64,000 nucleotides of DNA from Neomelitea salexigens DSM 19753 (lineage in GTDB: Bacteria; Pseudomonadota; Gammaproteobacteria; Pseudomonadales; Spongiibacteraceae): contig NZ_AULP01000001.1 in NCBI RefSeq assembly GCF_000422345.1, forward strand, positions 434,001-498,000, given 5' to 3'. The stretch's first letter is position 1; each line of letters begins with the position of its first letter. Positions 1 to 8,590 of the stretch are shown here, piece after piece. The notes under the pieces were generated by a model, which did no database searches, was not told the DNA's origin, and saw only the letters and a program-made list of their open reading frames with translations. Both the position numbers and the translations under genes were made by a program.

Positions 1-875
1 CTCTCCAAACCCGCAGCGAGTGCATTGTGCATACGGCGGTGGCGGGCCCACGCGTTCTCCAACCCCTCTTCCTGCAGCATGACCAACGACTCATGCAGGC
101 CATACAGAGCGTTGACGGGCGCCGTGTGGTGATAGGCGCGCTTACCACCTTCTCCCCAGTAACCCAGAATCAGGTTCATATCCAGGAACCAGCTTTGAAC
201 GGGGTGCTTGCGGGCTTTGATGGCCGCAATGGCAGCGTCACTAAAACTGACCGGGGACAAACCTGGCGTACACGACAGGCATTTCTGGCTGCCGGAATAG
301 ATGGCGTCGATCCCCCAGTCGTCAACGCGCAATTCCACACCGCCGAGAGAGGTAACGGCATCGACAATACTTAGGCAGTCATACTGACGCGCCAAGGCAC
401 ACAACGTTTTGGCATCACTCAGGGCGCCAGTAGACGTTTCCGCGTGAACAAACGCCACGACTTTTGCTTCGGGGTGCGCTTTCAGCGTCTCTTCGAGCTG
501 GGCCGGGTCAACAGGCTTTCCCCACTCGCCGTCAACGGTTACCGCGGTTGCACCGATGCGGGTCACGTTCTCGCGCATACGAGTACCAAAAACACCGTTG
601 ATACAAACGATAACGGTATCACCTGGCTCTACCAAATTAACAAAACACGCCTCCATACCGGCAGAACCCGGAGCGGAGATGGGCAAGGTTAATTCGTTAT
701 CGGTGTTAAAAGCGTATTTAAGCAGGCTCTTCAGCTCGTCCATCATTCCGACGAATAATGGATCAAGATGTCCCAGGGTTGGGCGGCCCAATGCCTCAAG
801 AATACGTGGGTGAACGTCTGAGGGGCCCGGCCCCATCAAGGTACGCACAGGAGGGTGGAAAGAAGAAATGCTCAT
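1..875 (-). CDS. Class V aminotransferase (alanine/serine-glyoxylate type), 3' end missing
   Basis: PLP-dependent aminotransferase of the alanine-glyoxylate / serine-glyoxylate family; it would transfer an amino group to glyoxylate in the cytosol. The frame opens at the ATG at 873-875 with AAAAGG a few bases upstream, and runs off the left edge of the window. The start of the protein reads MSISSFHPPVRTLMGPGPSD, and the GPGPS motif near the N-terminus is typical of the family. The motif SGSQKCLS gives the likely PLP-binding lysine, and VDAVTSLGG precedes it as in relatives. The C-terminal end is cut by the window, so the exact substrate (alanine, serine or other) cannot be decided. Family assignment is firm; the specific reaction is inferred. 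Confidence 0.85.
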   Translation of the reverse strand, partial: MSISSFHPPVRTLMGPGPSDVHPRILEALGRPTLGHLDPLFVGMMDELKSLLKYAFNTDNELTLPISAPGSAGMEACFVNLVEPGDTVIVCINGVFGTRMRENVTRIGATAVTVDGEWGKPVDPAQLEETLKAHPEAKVVAFVHAETSTGALSDAKTLCALARQYDCLSIVDAVTSLGGVELRVDDWGIDAIYSGSQKCLSCTPGLSPVSFSDAAIAAIKARKHPVQSWFLDMNLILGYWGEGGKRAYHHTAPVNALYGLHESLVMLQEEGLENAWARHRRMHNALAAGLE

Positions 876-973
876 AATCGGCCTTTTCAAAGTCAGTGAA
901 AAATTCAGCGGCACCCCAGCAGGGCGACCAAGGCAAAAACATGGCGCTATTGTAGGGCATCCGCGCACGCGCT

Positions 974-2359
974 TCACGGCTTTAGCGACTGCCACGTCAA
1001 ACGCTGACGAAAAGACTGCAATATGCGGTAATGATCGTAGTCAAAGGGCTGAGCCGCGTGCAGGCGCTGTTCGCAGTCATCGCACTTTGGGCGGCAACCG
1101 GTGAAAGTACCGAAATAACGCCAGCGATCGACCAGATGCCAGTCGACACGACTATCATCGCTACTCGGCTCAGCAATAAGTACTGGGCCGTCATAGGGCC
1201 AACTCTCCACACAACGCAGGGCGAGCTTCTTTTTGAGCAGCGCGTTGTATTGCTCTGGCGATTGCTCGCCACAGCAGGCGCCAGCGCAGTGGCCCAGTTG
1301 GTATGAAAAGCAGCTGCCACCTCGCTCCAAGCCCAGGCGCTGAGGGCACAAGCCATCACTTTTGACAAAGTCACGAAGCAACTGCTGCGCCTGCTTGCGG
1401 TGCTTAAAAAGACAAAACTCCGTCTCTGGTAATGGCTGATCTGCGGCTAAAAACTGCAGGCCGATGTAGCCATCCTCGTCTGGTCGCAGGCTCGCAGCAC
1501 AGAGCTCGCGCTGGCGGCGTAGCTGGCGGTTGTGCAACGGCATTGTCGTTTTTATCTCTGCACTTTCCTGAAGCAACGCCCCCAATTCACCTGCTGTCTC
1601 GCTGCACTCAATGCGGCGCAATTGCTGAACGATGCGCATGGCCTTACCTTGGCGGCCGCCCGCACTAAAGTGCGATAACACCCTGCTGCGCATCGCGACA
1701 CTTTTGCCTACATACAGCAGCGCGTCATTTTCGCCATAGAAGCGGTACACCCCCGGCCGGTCAGGAATCTCATCCAGCATTTCAGCGGTGATATGCACAG
1801 GCAGGGACGGTATTTTTAACTGAGCGTGCACTTCCGCTGTCACCCGCTCCTCCCCCAGGTCTGCGATCGCAAATTCTAAAAATGCCTTCAAGGCAAGCAC
1901 ATCTGCCATCGCGCGGTGGCGACAGTCTCGCTCGTAGCCAATTTGGCTGCACAACGCGTCCAAACCATGCTTCGACCAATCTGGGTACAAACTGCGGGCC
2001 AGCTTCAACGAGCAAAGCACTTTGGGCTTGTAGTCAAACCCCAGGCGTCGAAATGCCTGTTTGAGAAATGCAGCATCGAAGCGCGCGTTGTGGGCTACCA
2101 GCACTGCCCCCTCAAGGTATTCCATCAGCTGGGGCGCCAGCGACTCAAAGCTGGGCGCATCGACCAGCATCTCGGGAGTAATGCCTGTGAGTCGCTGAAT
2201 AAAAGAGGGAATATCGCGATGAACACGCAGCAGCGATTGCCAGGAGTGTTGCTCTTCAGCGTCGCGAATAATCACAGCAATCTCGGTGATTTCATCGCGC
2301 AATGCGGACGCACCCGTTGTTTCCAGGTCCAGCATTGCTAGGCGCATGTTTGACAGCAT
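974..2359 (-). CDS. DnaQ-like 3'-5' exonuclease fused to a GIY-YIG (UvrC/Cho-like) nuclease
   Basis: A two-nuclease protein of about 461 residues. The first 170 residues are a DEDDh exonuclease of the DNA polymerase III epsilon type (LDLETTG, HNARFDAAFL, HRAMADVLA). A GIY-YIG domain follows (PGVYRFYG, then LLYVGKS with a downstream Arg), and then a region like the N-terminal half of UvrC/Cho with several cysteines. This architecture suggests DNA repair or damage processing in the cytoplasm. I chose the ATG at 2357-2359, directly after GGGGAGGG; an in-frame start at 2401 and an ATG at 2345-2347 are alternatives. The gene is on its own, divergent from the next transcription unit. Architecture is seen directly; the cellular role is inferred. 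Confidence 0.85.
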   Translation of the reverse strand: MLSNMRLAMLDLETTGASALRDEITEIAVIIRDAEEQHSWQSLLRVHRDIPSFIQRLTGITPEMLVDAPSFESLAPQLMEYLEGAVLVAHNARFDAAFLKQAFRRLGFDYKPKVLCSLKLARSLYPDWSKHGLDALCSQIGYERDCRHRAMADVLALKAFLEFAIADLGEERVTAEVHAQLKIPSLPVHITAEMLDEIPDRPGVYRFYGENDALLYVGKSVAMRSRVLSHFSAGGRQGKAMRIVQQLRRIECSETAGELGALLQESAEIKTTMPLHNRQLRRQRELCAASLRPDEDGYIGLQFLAADQPLPETEFCLFKHRKQAQQLLRDFVKSDGLCPQRLGLERGGSCFSYQLGHCAGACCGEQSPEQYNALLKKKLALRCVESWPYDGPVLIAEPSSDDSRVDWHLVDRWRYFGTFTGCRPKCDDCEQRLHAAQPFDYDHYRILQSFRQRLTWQSLKP

Positions 2360-2463
2360 AACCCTCCCCACGGTGATCGGCAGCGCCGCCTTACATCGCA
2401 ATTAAACTAAATTCCGTACACCTTCACGAAACAACTCGCAAACCGATAGCATAGAGGTACACA

Positions 2464-2607
2464 ATGATTAATAGATTATGCGACTATTTTATCCGATTGT
2501 GGCAAGCGGCCCAGCCAGTTAAGCCCGCGGTTGTGCCGGTACCGATCAAATCGCAGACCACAGCGAAGAACTGCCATCGCAGCATTAACGAAGATGCAGA
2601 ATTTTAA
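2464..2607 (+). CDS. Small ORF, 47 aa, unknown
   Basis: An ATG preceded by AGAGGT at a good spacing opens a 47-codon frame beginning MINRLCDYFIRLWQAAQP and ending in NEDAEF. The stop codon overlaps the Shine-Dalgarno sequence (AAGGAG) of the glutathione peroxidase gene that follows, an arrangement expected for translationally linked genes. The N-terminal 15 residues could form an amphipathic helix and the middle is rich in Pro and Val. I recognise no family. It could be a real small protein, a leader peptide for the downstream gene, or chance; the ribosome site and junction are the only support. Confidence 0.4.
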   Translation: MINRLCDYFIRLWQAAQPVKPAVVPVPIKSQTTAKNCHRSINEDAEF

Positions 2608-2619
2608 GGAGTGAGCGAT

Positions 2620-3198
2620 ATGCTAGCCTGCCAAGGGAGATTTCTCACTGCCATCGCACTGTTGCTGGGCAGCCTAGCGGTGCAGGCCAAGCCCTCCACA
2701 GAGGGACATTGGCAATGCCCGGCAGGTTTGAACAACGAATTGGCAACACTTGAAGCGGGCACATTACAACTTTGCGACACGCTTCGCTCTGCAAAGGCTG
2801 TCGTCATCGTCAACACTGCCAGTCTGTGCGGCTACACGCCGCAATTCAAGGGACTGGAAGCCCTATACCAGCGTTTCAAAGACCAAGGGCTACTTGTACT
2901 CGGTGTACCCACTGCGGATTTCGGCAATCAGGAATATTCAGACAGCAAACGCACCGCGAAAGTCTGCCACGCAAATTTTGGTGTGAGTTTCCCCGTATTC
3001 CATCGCGGTTGTATTCGCTGCGATTCGCCCCACCCGCTGCTGGCGTTAGCGCAGGACAGTAGCGGAATCTCGCCAAGCTGGAACTTCTTCAAGACGGTGT
3101 TCGACCCGCAAACCGGTATTGGCCAAACCTTCCCGTCGGCAGTGACGCCACTCTCTGAGGAGCTCGTAAATGCCGTCACCGCCATTTTGGATCAATGA
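2620..3198 (+). CDS. Glutathione peroxidase family protein, exported
   Basis: Thiol peroxidase of the GPx/BtuE family, which reduces hydroperoxides. The protein of 192 residues starts with a signal peptide (hydrophobic residues 8-21, cleavage likely near VQA-K), so it probably works in the periplasm. The peroxidatic cysteine lies in NTASLCGYTPQ (Cys70 with this start) and the WNF motif appears as SPSWNFFKTVF. Extra cysteines (HRGCIRCDS) are unusual for the family and may serve as resolving or disulfide residues. The ATG at 2620 sits 8 nt after AAGGAG, a better start than the GTG at 2611. It overlaps the DUF3080 gene by 4 bp, so the two form an operon. Confidence 0.85.
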   Translation: MLACQGRFLTAIALLLGSLAVQAKPSTEGHWQCPAGLNNELATLEAGTLQLCDTLRSAKAVVIVNTASLCGYTPQFKGLEALYQRFKDQGLLVLGVPTADFGNQEYSDSKRTAKVCHANFGVSFPVFHRGCIRCDSPHPLLALAQDSSGISPSWNFFKTVFDPQTGIGQTFPSAVTPLSEELVNAVTAILDQ

Positions 3199-4244
3199 GG
3201 GCAGTCGTTCGCGGTCTCGTGGCCGCGACCTTTTCTATTGTCGCCGCATGCAGCAGCCACGATGAGCCCCATGCCGCCGCGTGGGACCGCTATATTAGCG
3301 GATTGCAGCGAGTGCTTGAGCGAGAGGCTGAGGCGGTTAGCGTTAGCAGCCCTAGCTACCCTCACCCGGCATCGGTAAAGCTCCCGATCAATGGCGATGA
3401 CATCAACCTGTTGGAATTCCTGCGTTTGCGCCGCTGCGCCCTGTCACAAACGCTGGCTAAACAGAATAGTATTTTGGGTCGGCACCGCGATAGCGCCACC
3501 GACCTGGTATTTAGCTTGCGATTTCTCGACGAGGTGGAACCCTGCATTGCCTATCTGAAATCGGAAGACGATAACGGCCTTGCCAATACCTTGGCAGCGG
3601 TGAGAGATCACAAACAGCAGCAGCTCGCCCACCGGCTTGCCAACGCACTGCTCGGCGGCAGGGAATACCGCCAACTTTGGAGCAGCTCACCAGACCAGCG
3701 CCAAGCTTACCCCGATGCGAATCAGGATCAGGCCACTCGCGCTCTGCAGCGCTGGCAGCACCTGCAACAACAGTGGTTGAACGGGCAACGCTACGACGCG
3801 CACACCGAAATTGTCGCCATACTGGAAACGCTACGCGCCGGGCTCGGCGGTGAAATGCTGCACTTCCAGGCCCAGGCACTGGCCGGCCTGCAACAGGCCA
3901 ATGCGCTCCTTCGGCAGCGTATTGATGGGCGACCACTGTGCTTGCAAGGGGCACCGACGCCGCGCGCTCAGCGCTACGCGGCAGTGCTGCACAGGCAGTT
4001 TATCGGCGCGATTCAAGTGCTCGCAGCGCAGAGTTATCGTCATCAGCATGCGCTGCTAACGGCAACGCGGGCTATCGAGACCACGCTAGCCGAGCATCTT
4101 GGCGACGCCGCCCTGCCCGCCGCCTACAATCAGTGGCAAACCGAGCGCGACGCACTGCTCAACGCAGTGACGGCAACCCACCGTAAGCATGTTTCGCTAA
4201 GCTCGCAACTCCTTAAACAGTGTGGGCTTTCTGCAAGCAACTAG
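3195..4244 (+). CDS. DUF3080 family lipoprotein
   Basis: A 349-residue protein with a lipoprotein signal (lipobox VAAC, mature N-terminal Cys around residue 19), expected to be anchored in the inner or outer membrane on the periplasmic side. The pattern LLEFLRLRRCALSQTL followed by NSILGRHRDSATDL is what I know from DUF3080 proteins of gammaproteobacteria; their function is unknown. The remainder is strongly helical and rich in Gln, Leu and Ala. Its ATG overlaps the TGA of the glutathione peroxidase gene (ATGA), which points to co-expression. The family call is from memory of its signature, so moderate certainty. Confidence 0.7.
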   Translation: MRAVVRGLVAATFSIVAACSSHDEPHAAAWDRYISGLQRVLEREAEAVSVSSPSYPHPASVKLPINGDDINLLEFLRLRRCALSQTLAKQNSILGRHRDSATDLVFSLRFLDEVEPCIAYLKSEDDNGLANTLAAVRDHKQQQLAHRLANALLGGREYRQLWSSSPDQRQAYPDANQDQATRALQRWQHLQQQWLNGQRYDAHTEIVAILETLRAGLGGEMLHFQAQALAGLQQANALLRQRIDGRPLCLQGAPTPRAQRYAAVLHRQFIGAIQVLAAQSYRHQHALLTATRAIETTLAEHLGDAALPAAYNQWQTERDALLNAVTATHRKHVSLSSQLLKQCGLSASN

Positions 4245-4269
4245 TGGCCTGCACATGACGTTCCATCCC

Positions 4270-4989
4270 TTACAAACGCAGCGTGAAATCCTTGCCATTG
4301 CGCGGGCGCCCAAACATTTGGCTGAGGCTGCGATAAATATCACTCTGCGGCGGTGGCGTTAAACTAATTTGACCGCGGGGTATTCCGCGCGAATCGAGCG
4401 TTACAGTGCCACGTAGGCGGTGAGGGTTAGCCTCATCGATGACGATCCGCAGTCTACCGGCATCGCAGCTGACCTCCGCTCGAATCTGCCCCAGGCTTTC
4501 CAAGCCGTCAATGTCACCGCTTAGCTGCCCTATTTCCACCTCCCCGGTGAGCGACTGACACCCCTGGGCGGTCATACTTGCCTCAGATGCCTGCGCATTG
4601 AATACGCCGTCAAAGCCCATCGCAGGTACCTGTATGGCCTCAAGTACAGGCGCCAAACGCCCTGTGGCAGTCAGCCCCGAAATCAGCAAGGTATCACCCT
4701 TAACACCGGCCGTTAGCGCCACGTTGGCGGGCTCGGCAACAGATAGAGTAAGGGGGTTCCCGGAAAAACTCTGCAGAGGAGACAGCTGCCAACTTACGCC
4801 GCGAAGCGTGACACCCTGAACTCCAACATGACTGAATTCGCCACGCCAAAGCGAGCCCTTGGCAACACCCAGCTCGACGCCAGCTAACTGCTCACCCACT
4901 ACATCGCTTAGCAGCCAAGCGGGAGCTCGCCAAACAACGCCGACGATAAAAAACAGTATGCAAACAACAATTATCGCTAAGCGCTTCAA
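4270..4989 (-). CDS. gspN: Type II secretion system protein N
   Basis: Last gene of the secretion operon. The 239-residue protein has one N-terminal membrane helix (IIVVCILFFIVGVVW) followed by a periplasmic beta-rich domain; the segment GVAKGSLWRGEFSHV and the C-terminal TLDSRGIPRGQISL are typical of GspN. GspN is an accessory inner-membrane component found only in some type II systems, and its exact role is not settled. It overlaps gspM by 4 bp. The 3' end lies only 25 bp from the converging DUF3080 gene, and I see no clear terminator there. Confidence 0.85.
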   Translation of the reverse strand: MKRLAIIVVCILFFIVGVVWRAPAWLLSDVVGEQLAGVELGVAKGSLWRGEFSHVGVQGVTLRGVSWQLSPLQSFSGNPLTLSVAEPANVALTAGVKGDTLLISGLTATGRLAPVLEAIQVPAMGFDGVFNAQASEASMTAQGCQSLTGEVEIGQLSGDIDGLESLGQIRAEVSCDAGRLRIVIDEANPHRLRGTVTLDSRGIPRGQISLTPPPQSDIYRSLSQMFGRPRNGKDFTLRL

Positions 4990-5468
4990 GCCTCGCCTCC
5001 TAATACCACTCGCAGCGACACTTTACCCGGCACATCTAATCGGCTCATTGAGACGGTGTGCAACGGCATGCCCGAAGCGACCAGGGCATCGATAAAACGC
5101 ACAATATTGTTGTAGTCGCTATTGCTAACCTGCACCGCATAGCGGCCGCCGCTCTGAGGCTCAATGCGGCTGATGGCAACTGTATACTGCCTGGCAGCGC
5201 TGGTGATTTGTTGCTGGGTGGAGCCGGTTACCGTTGCGACTTTACGACCGCTGCGTTGCGCCGCGCGCACTTTTGCTGCCGCATCTTGCATCCATAAATA
5301 CGCCTCTCGACGCTGCTCTAATCGCTCAGACGACTGCTGCTTAGCGCTGATCAAGGGCTGCCAAACGGCCAGCCAAATTAGCAGTGGGACACCGGCAATT
5401 AGCCCCACCAGCAAAATCGTGCGCTCTCGCTCGTTGCGGCTCTCGAACCAATTTATCAACGCGTTCAT
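4986..5468 (-). CDS. gspM: Type II secretion system protein M
   Basis: Inner-membrane platform protein that partners with GspL. The 160 residues have a short cytoplasmic start (MNALINWFESRNERERT), one membrane helix (TILLVGLIAGVPLLIWLAV), a coiled-coil stretch (ISAKQQSSERLEQRREAYLWM) and a small C-terminal ferredoxin-like domain. Length and layout match GspM. It overlaps gspL (upstream) and gspN (downstream) by 4 bp each, so translation is probably coupled. The assignment rests on position in the operon and this topology more than on a catalytic motif. Confidence 0.88.
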   Translation of the reverse strand: MNALINWFESRNERERTILLVGLIAGVPLLIWLAVWQPLISAKQQSSERLEQRREAYLWMQDAAAKVRAAQRSGRKVATVTGSTQQQITSAARQYTVAISRIEPQSGGRYAVQVSNSDYNNIVRFIDALVASGMPLHTVSMSRLDVPGKVSLRVVLGGEA

Positions 5469-6646
5469 TGCGCTGCCTCCCGCAGTTCAAGCTGCCCGCT
5501 GATCCCCTTATCCATCTGCCCAAAGGCGCCCCGCTCCACCTCAAAGCCCTGAGAGGCAAGTGCCGCCACCCAGCGATCGACGCCGTCGTAGCTGTCTGCT
5601 TCGACGAGTATTTTGATCGCGCTATTGGCATAGGTCATTTGCTGAATGCGCAGGGATACATTGCCTTTGCTGGCATTGGCAATCCGCTCCAGCCAGGGAA
5701 GGAAGTCACTGTCGCTGCGCACGCCCTCCAGAGCATTTAACTGACTGCGCATTTGACTACGCGCGTTCACGACTCGAGCACCGGGGAAAACATCGCGATA
5801 AATATCTACCATGCCCTGCTCGTACAATTCGATCTGGCGCCGGTTATCACGAACGTCCAAGGCCAATTGAATGAAATGAGTGAACAGCACCGTTAGTAGC
5901 AGTAGCACTGGCCAGCGAAATTGCTTCCATTGCGCCGCACTCTCATCGCGCAACGCATAGGCGCCGCTAAACAAGTTTACTGGCCAGGGCTGCCATAGTT
6001 TGGCAATCATCGCTAAGCGATGCTCAAAGACCTGTTGGCCTTGCTCATTTAAGCCAGCGGGCAGTTCAGTACCCTGCAGGTGGTATATTTGCGCGGAGGT
6101 ATCTTGACCTGCCGCTAGCTGCCACCAATAGCTGAGGTTATCTTTGGCGATGGCAATTGCCTGCTGTCCAATATGGGCGACTGCTCGCGTGTCATCGATC
6201 AGCGCAACATTGGCAGGCAGTGCAGCGTAATCGGGTACCACCGTTTTAATTTTCAAACCGCTGTTGGCCAGTAGGCCGTGCCACCGGTCCATGTATTGCC
6301 GGTCAACCACCAACACATCGGTGGATTCATTGGCACGTATAACGCCACAGGCCAGGTGAACCTGTTCCAGGTCACTGCACAGCTGCTCTTCCAGCAAAAA
6401 TGGCAGCGCCGATAAGCCAACGCGCCCCCCTTTTGGAAGCACGACCCGTTGCCAGCTCACCCACTCGCCCGGCACCACGACAAAGCAGGGCAGCGAAGCA
6501 AAGCGCTCGGCCAGTGTGGCAAGTGCGCTGGCTTGCGCATCGACAACACCACTGTCGAGCATTTGCTCGGCCTCGGTGTCCCACTGGAGCCATTGCACTG
6601 TAGGCTCACTGGGCGCCGGCATTGATAGCAGTAATCGTTCGCTCAA
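5465..6646 (-). CDS. gspL: Type II secretion system protein L
   Basis: Inner-membrane component that binds the ATPase GspE on the cytoplasmic side and GspM in the membrane and periplasm. The 393-residue protein has an actin-like cytoplasmic domain (residues 1-240, including PCFVVVPGEWVSWQRVVLP and LPFLLEEQL), a single membrane helix around residues 245-262 (PVLLLLTVLFTHFIQLAL) and a periplasmic ferredoxin-like domain. This is the normal GspL layout and length. It overlaps gspK and gspM by 4 bp. Confidence 0.9.
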   Translation of the reverse strand: MSERLLLSMPAPSEPTVQWLQWDTEAEQMLDSGVVDAQASALATLAERFASLPCFVVVPGEWVSWQRVVLPKGGRVGLSALPFLLEEQLCSDLEQVHLACGVIRANESTDVLVVDRQYMDRWHGLLANSGLKIKTVVPDYAALPANVALIDDTRAVAHIGQQAIAIAKDNLSYWWQLAAGQDTSAQIYHLQGTELPAGLNEQGQQVFEHRLAMIAKLWQPWPVNLFSGAYALRDESAAQWKQFRWPVLLLLTVLFTHFIQLALDVRDNRRQIELYEQGMVDIYRDVFPGARVVNARSQMRSQLNALEGVRSDSDFLPWLERIANASKGNVSLRIQQMTYANSAIKILVEADSYDGVDRWVAALASQGFEVERGAFGQMDKGISGQLELREAAQ

Positions 6647-7623
6647 AAAACTTCTCCATATTCCCGCGCATAGGCATAGGCTTTGCCATTGCGAAGTACA
6701 AAGCGACTGTATAAGCGCAGTCGGCGCTGCTCGTAAAACACATCGGCCAGCCCCAGAAAGTAACTGGACTTCACCCCCAGTCCCGCCTGGAATTCAGCGG
6801 CGACCTGTTGCCCTTCGGGAAGGCCCAAGCTGGCAATAAAACTCTCAACGGACGCCCAACCCTCCGCAGGACGCTCAGCAATAAGTCGCTGTATTTGCTC
6901 CACGGCCAGCAGGTTACCGATAGCTGCCGCCAATAGTGGGGCATCTTCCTCGCCCAGCGTATTAATATTCAAGCGGGTATCAAATTCGGGCAGCGCACAT
7001 AAAAAGGGCCGCAGCGCCTCCTGTTCCTCCGCGTCAAAATCGGCGAATAAGCCCAGCTCACTCACCGAGTCAATGGCCTGATTGGGCGGTAGATAGGGAT
7101 AATCCTCACCACTGTAGCTCAAATCTTCCGCCCCAAAAGGGCCCTCGGGCGAGAAGTCGCTATCCACCCAGTCGCTTAAGCGCTGGCCGATATACTCAGC
7201 GCGCTGAACATCGACCTCCACATTCAACAGCAACAACTCAAATACTTGTTGCGCGCCGCTCTTCTGGCCACTCTGTTCGCTGCCATCAGGCCGGTGCAAG
7301 CGATTGACATTAAAGCAAGCTTGCTGGTCGTCGATAAGCCCTGCGATAGAGCCGCCCTCCACGGGAAAAACAACATCGCGGCGCGCCCAGTTCTGGTTCA
7401 GTGCAATAACGTCCTCACCCGCCACATCTTCCAGCGACTTCGCGGCGATGTACTCGCCGCCCAACGCATACCAATAGGCCTGATCCATGTAGCGTTGATT
7501 CAACAGCCGCTGACTGCTGTAACGCACAGACTCCACCAGGTTCACTGACAACACCAACATAATGGAGACCATCAGCAATACCATTAGCAGCGCTGCACCG
7601 CGCTGCTTCGACGGCAGATTCAT
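6643..7623 (-). CDS. gspK: Type II secretion minor pseudopilin K
   Basis: Large minor pseudopilin at the tip of the pseudopilus, expected to form a complex with GspI and GspJ. I place the start at the ATG at 7621-7623 (MNLPSKQRG), which overlaps gspJ by 4 bp; the open frame further upstream lies inside gspJ. The prepilin leader ends in RG and is followed by AALLMVLLMVSIMLVLSVNL. As is usual for GspK, the Glu at mature position 5 is missing. The large alpha domain inserts after residue 100. Length of 326 aa is normal. Confidence 0.9.
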   Translation of the reverse strand: MNLPSKQRGAALLMVLLMVSIMLVLSVNLVESVRYSSQRLLNQRYMDQAYWYALGGEYIAAKSLEDVAGEDVIALNQNWARRDVVFPVEGGSIAGLIDDQQACFNVNRLHRPDGSEQSGQKSGAQQVFELLLLNVEVDVQRAEYIGQRLSDWVDSDFSPEGPFGAEDLSYSGEDYPYLPPNQAIDSVSELGLFADFDAEEQEALRPFLCALPEFDTRLNINTLGEEDAPLLAAAIGNLLAVEQIQRLIAERPAEGWASVESFIASLGLPEGQQVAAEFQAGLGVKSSYFLGLADVFYEQRRLRLYSRFVLRNGKAYAYAREYGEVF

Positions 7624-8228
7624 GGCACCAGCTCCGGTAGCACAACGTTCATCTCGATGCCTGGCCACGGGCCAACATCCAGCTCGACACGCAGGCCCTT
7701 GGGCTGCAGGGCATTTAACTGCGTGCTGGGCGGCCAAAAATTGGTCCAGCGACTGCCGTCATAAAAACTGACAACAAAGCGATCCACCCCTTCGAGCATC
7801 ACGCGTTTTTGCCAGGCGCTATTCTGTGTTGGGTCGGCAACGCCAGCACTGCGGCGTTGCAACTGCCCGTCTTCAAGGCGGTATTGCACACGCTCCAGGG
7901 TGCTGGCTAAACGCTGCCCCGGCAATACACGGCGGCCACCGTGAACAAACTCCAGCTCGCTGTTTTCACCAATCTGTTCAGCGACGATTCTTGCCCCCAT
8001 CGCGTCACCTTGTTCATCCCGGGGAATCCGCGGCGTAAGTTGCTCCAAATCCCGGCGCATCATCTGCAGGGCCAGTGCCAGGCGCTCCAGCTGGTATTGG
8101 CGCTTAGCTACCTGCTCTTGATTCGACAGTGCGCCGTTCAACATGGCGCTGGCCATTGCGCCCAACAAGGCCATGATGCCAATGGCAATCAGTAGCTCGA
8201 CAAGAGTAAACCCGCCCTGCCTGCGCAT
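7620..8228 (-). CDS. gspJ: Type II secretion minor pseudopilin J
   Basis: Minor pseudopilin with a prepilin peptidase site MRRQGG before FTLVELLIAIGIMALLGA; Glu5 of the mature protein is present. 202 residues. It would be processed and N-methylated by a GspO/PilD peptidase, which is not encoded in this window. The start codon shares one base with the stop of gspI and its end overlaps gspK by 4 bp. The C-terminal beta-sheet region (RFVVSFYDGSRWTNFWPPS) fits the GspJ family. Confidence 0.9.
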   Translation of the reverse strand: MRRQGGFTLVELLIAIGIMALLGAMASAMLNGALSNQEQVAKRQYQLERLALALQMMRRDLEQLTPRIPRDEQGDAMGARIVAEQIGENSELEFVHGGRRVLPGQRLASTLERVQYRLEDGQLQRRSAGVADPTQNSAWQKRVMLEGVDRFVVSFYDGSRWTNFWPPSTQLNALQPKGLRVELDVGPWPGIEMNVVLPELVP

Positions 8229-8590
8229 TACTGGCCCACCTTTTTAGGCATATAAGCGCTGCGGCTGGCTAAGGTGTCTTGTTCGCCAGAGAGCTGAACA
8301 CTGATATCCACTCGGCGGATGGCGGGGTCCGGTGTATCACTCAAGCGCCGACGCCAAACAAAATCGTAACCCGCAAGGCTTTTCTCCCCCAGATTACGGT
8401 TCCCGTAGCCCTCCCGTAGAATGTCTATCAGCAGATTTTGTGCGAGCAGGTCGGCAAATTGGCGCTTTTCTAACTCACCTGTGCTGAGGGTCGCTTCGCT
8501 CAAGCTCTTACTCAAGGCCACAGCTGCGGTAGCAAAAATCATCAGCGCGACCATGATCTCAAGCAGTGTAAACCCGCGTTGCTTCCTCAC
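8228..8590 (-). CDS. gspI: Type II secretion minor pseudopilin I
   Basis: Minor pseudopilin of 120 residues with leader MRKQRG and mature start FTLLEIMVALMIFATAAVAL, including Glu5. GspI is thought to nucleate the tip complex with GspJ and GspK. The motif LAQNLLIDILREG and the C-terminal WRRRLSDTPDPAIRRVDISV are typical for the family. It overlaps gspH by 4 bp and touches gspJ. Confidence 0.9.
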   Translation of the reverse strand: MRKQRGFTLLEIMVALMIFATAAVALSKSLSEATLSTGELEKRQFADLLAQNLLIDILREGYGNRNLGEKSLAGYDFVWRRRLSDTPDPAIRRVDISVQLSGEQDTLASRSAYMPKKVGQ

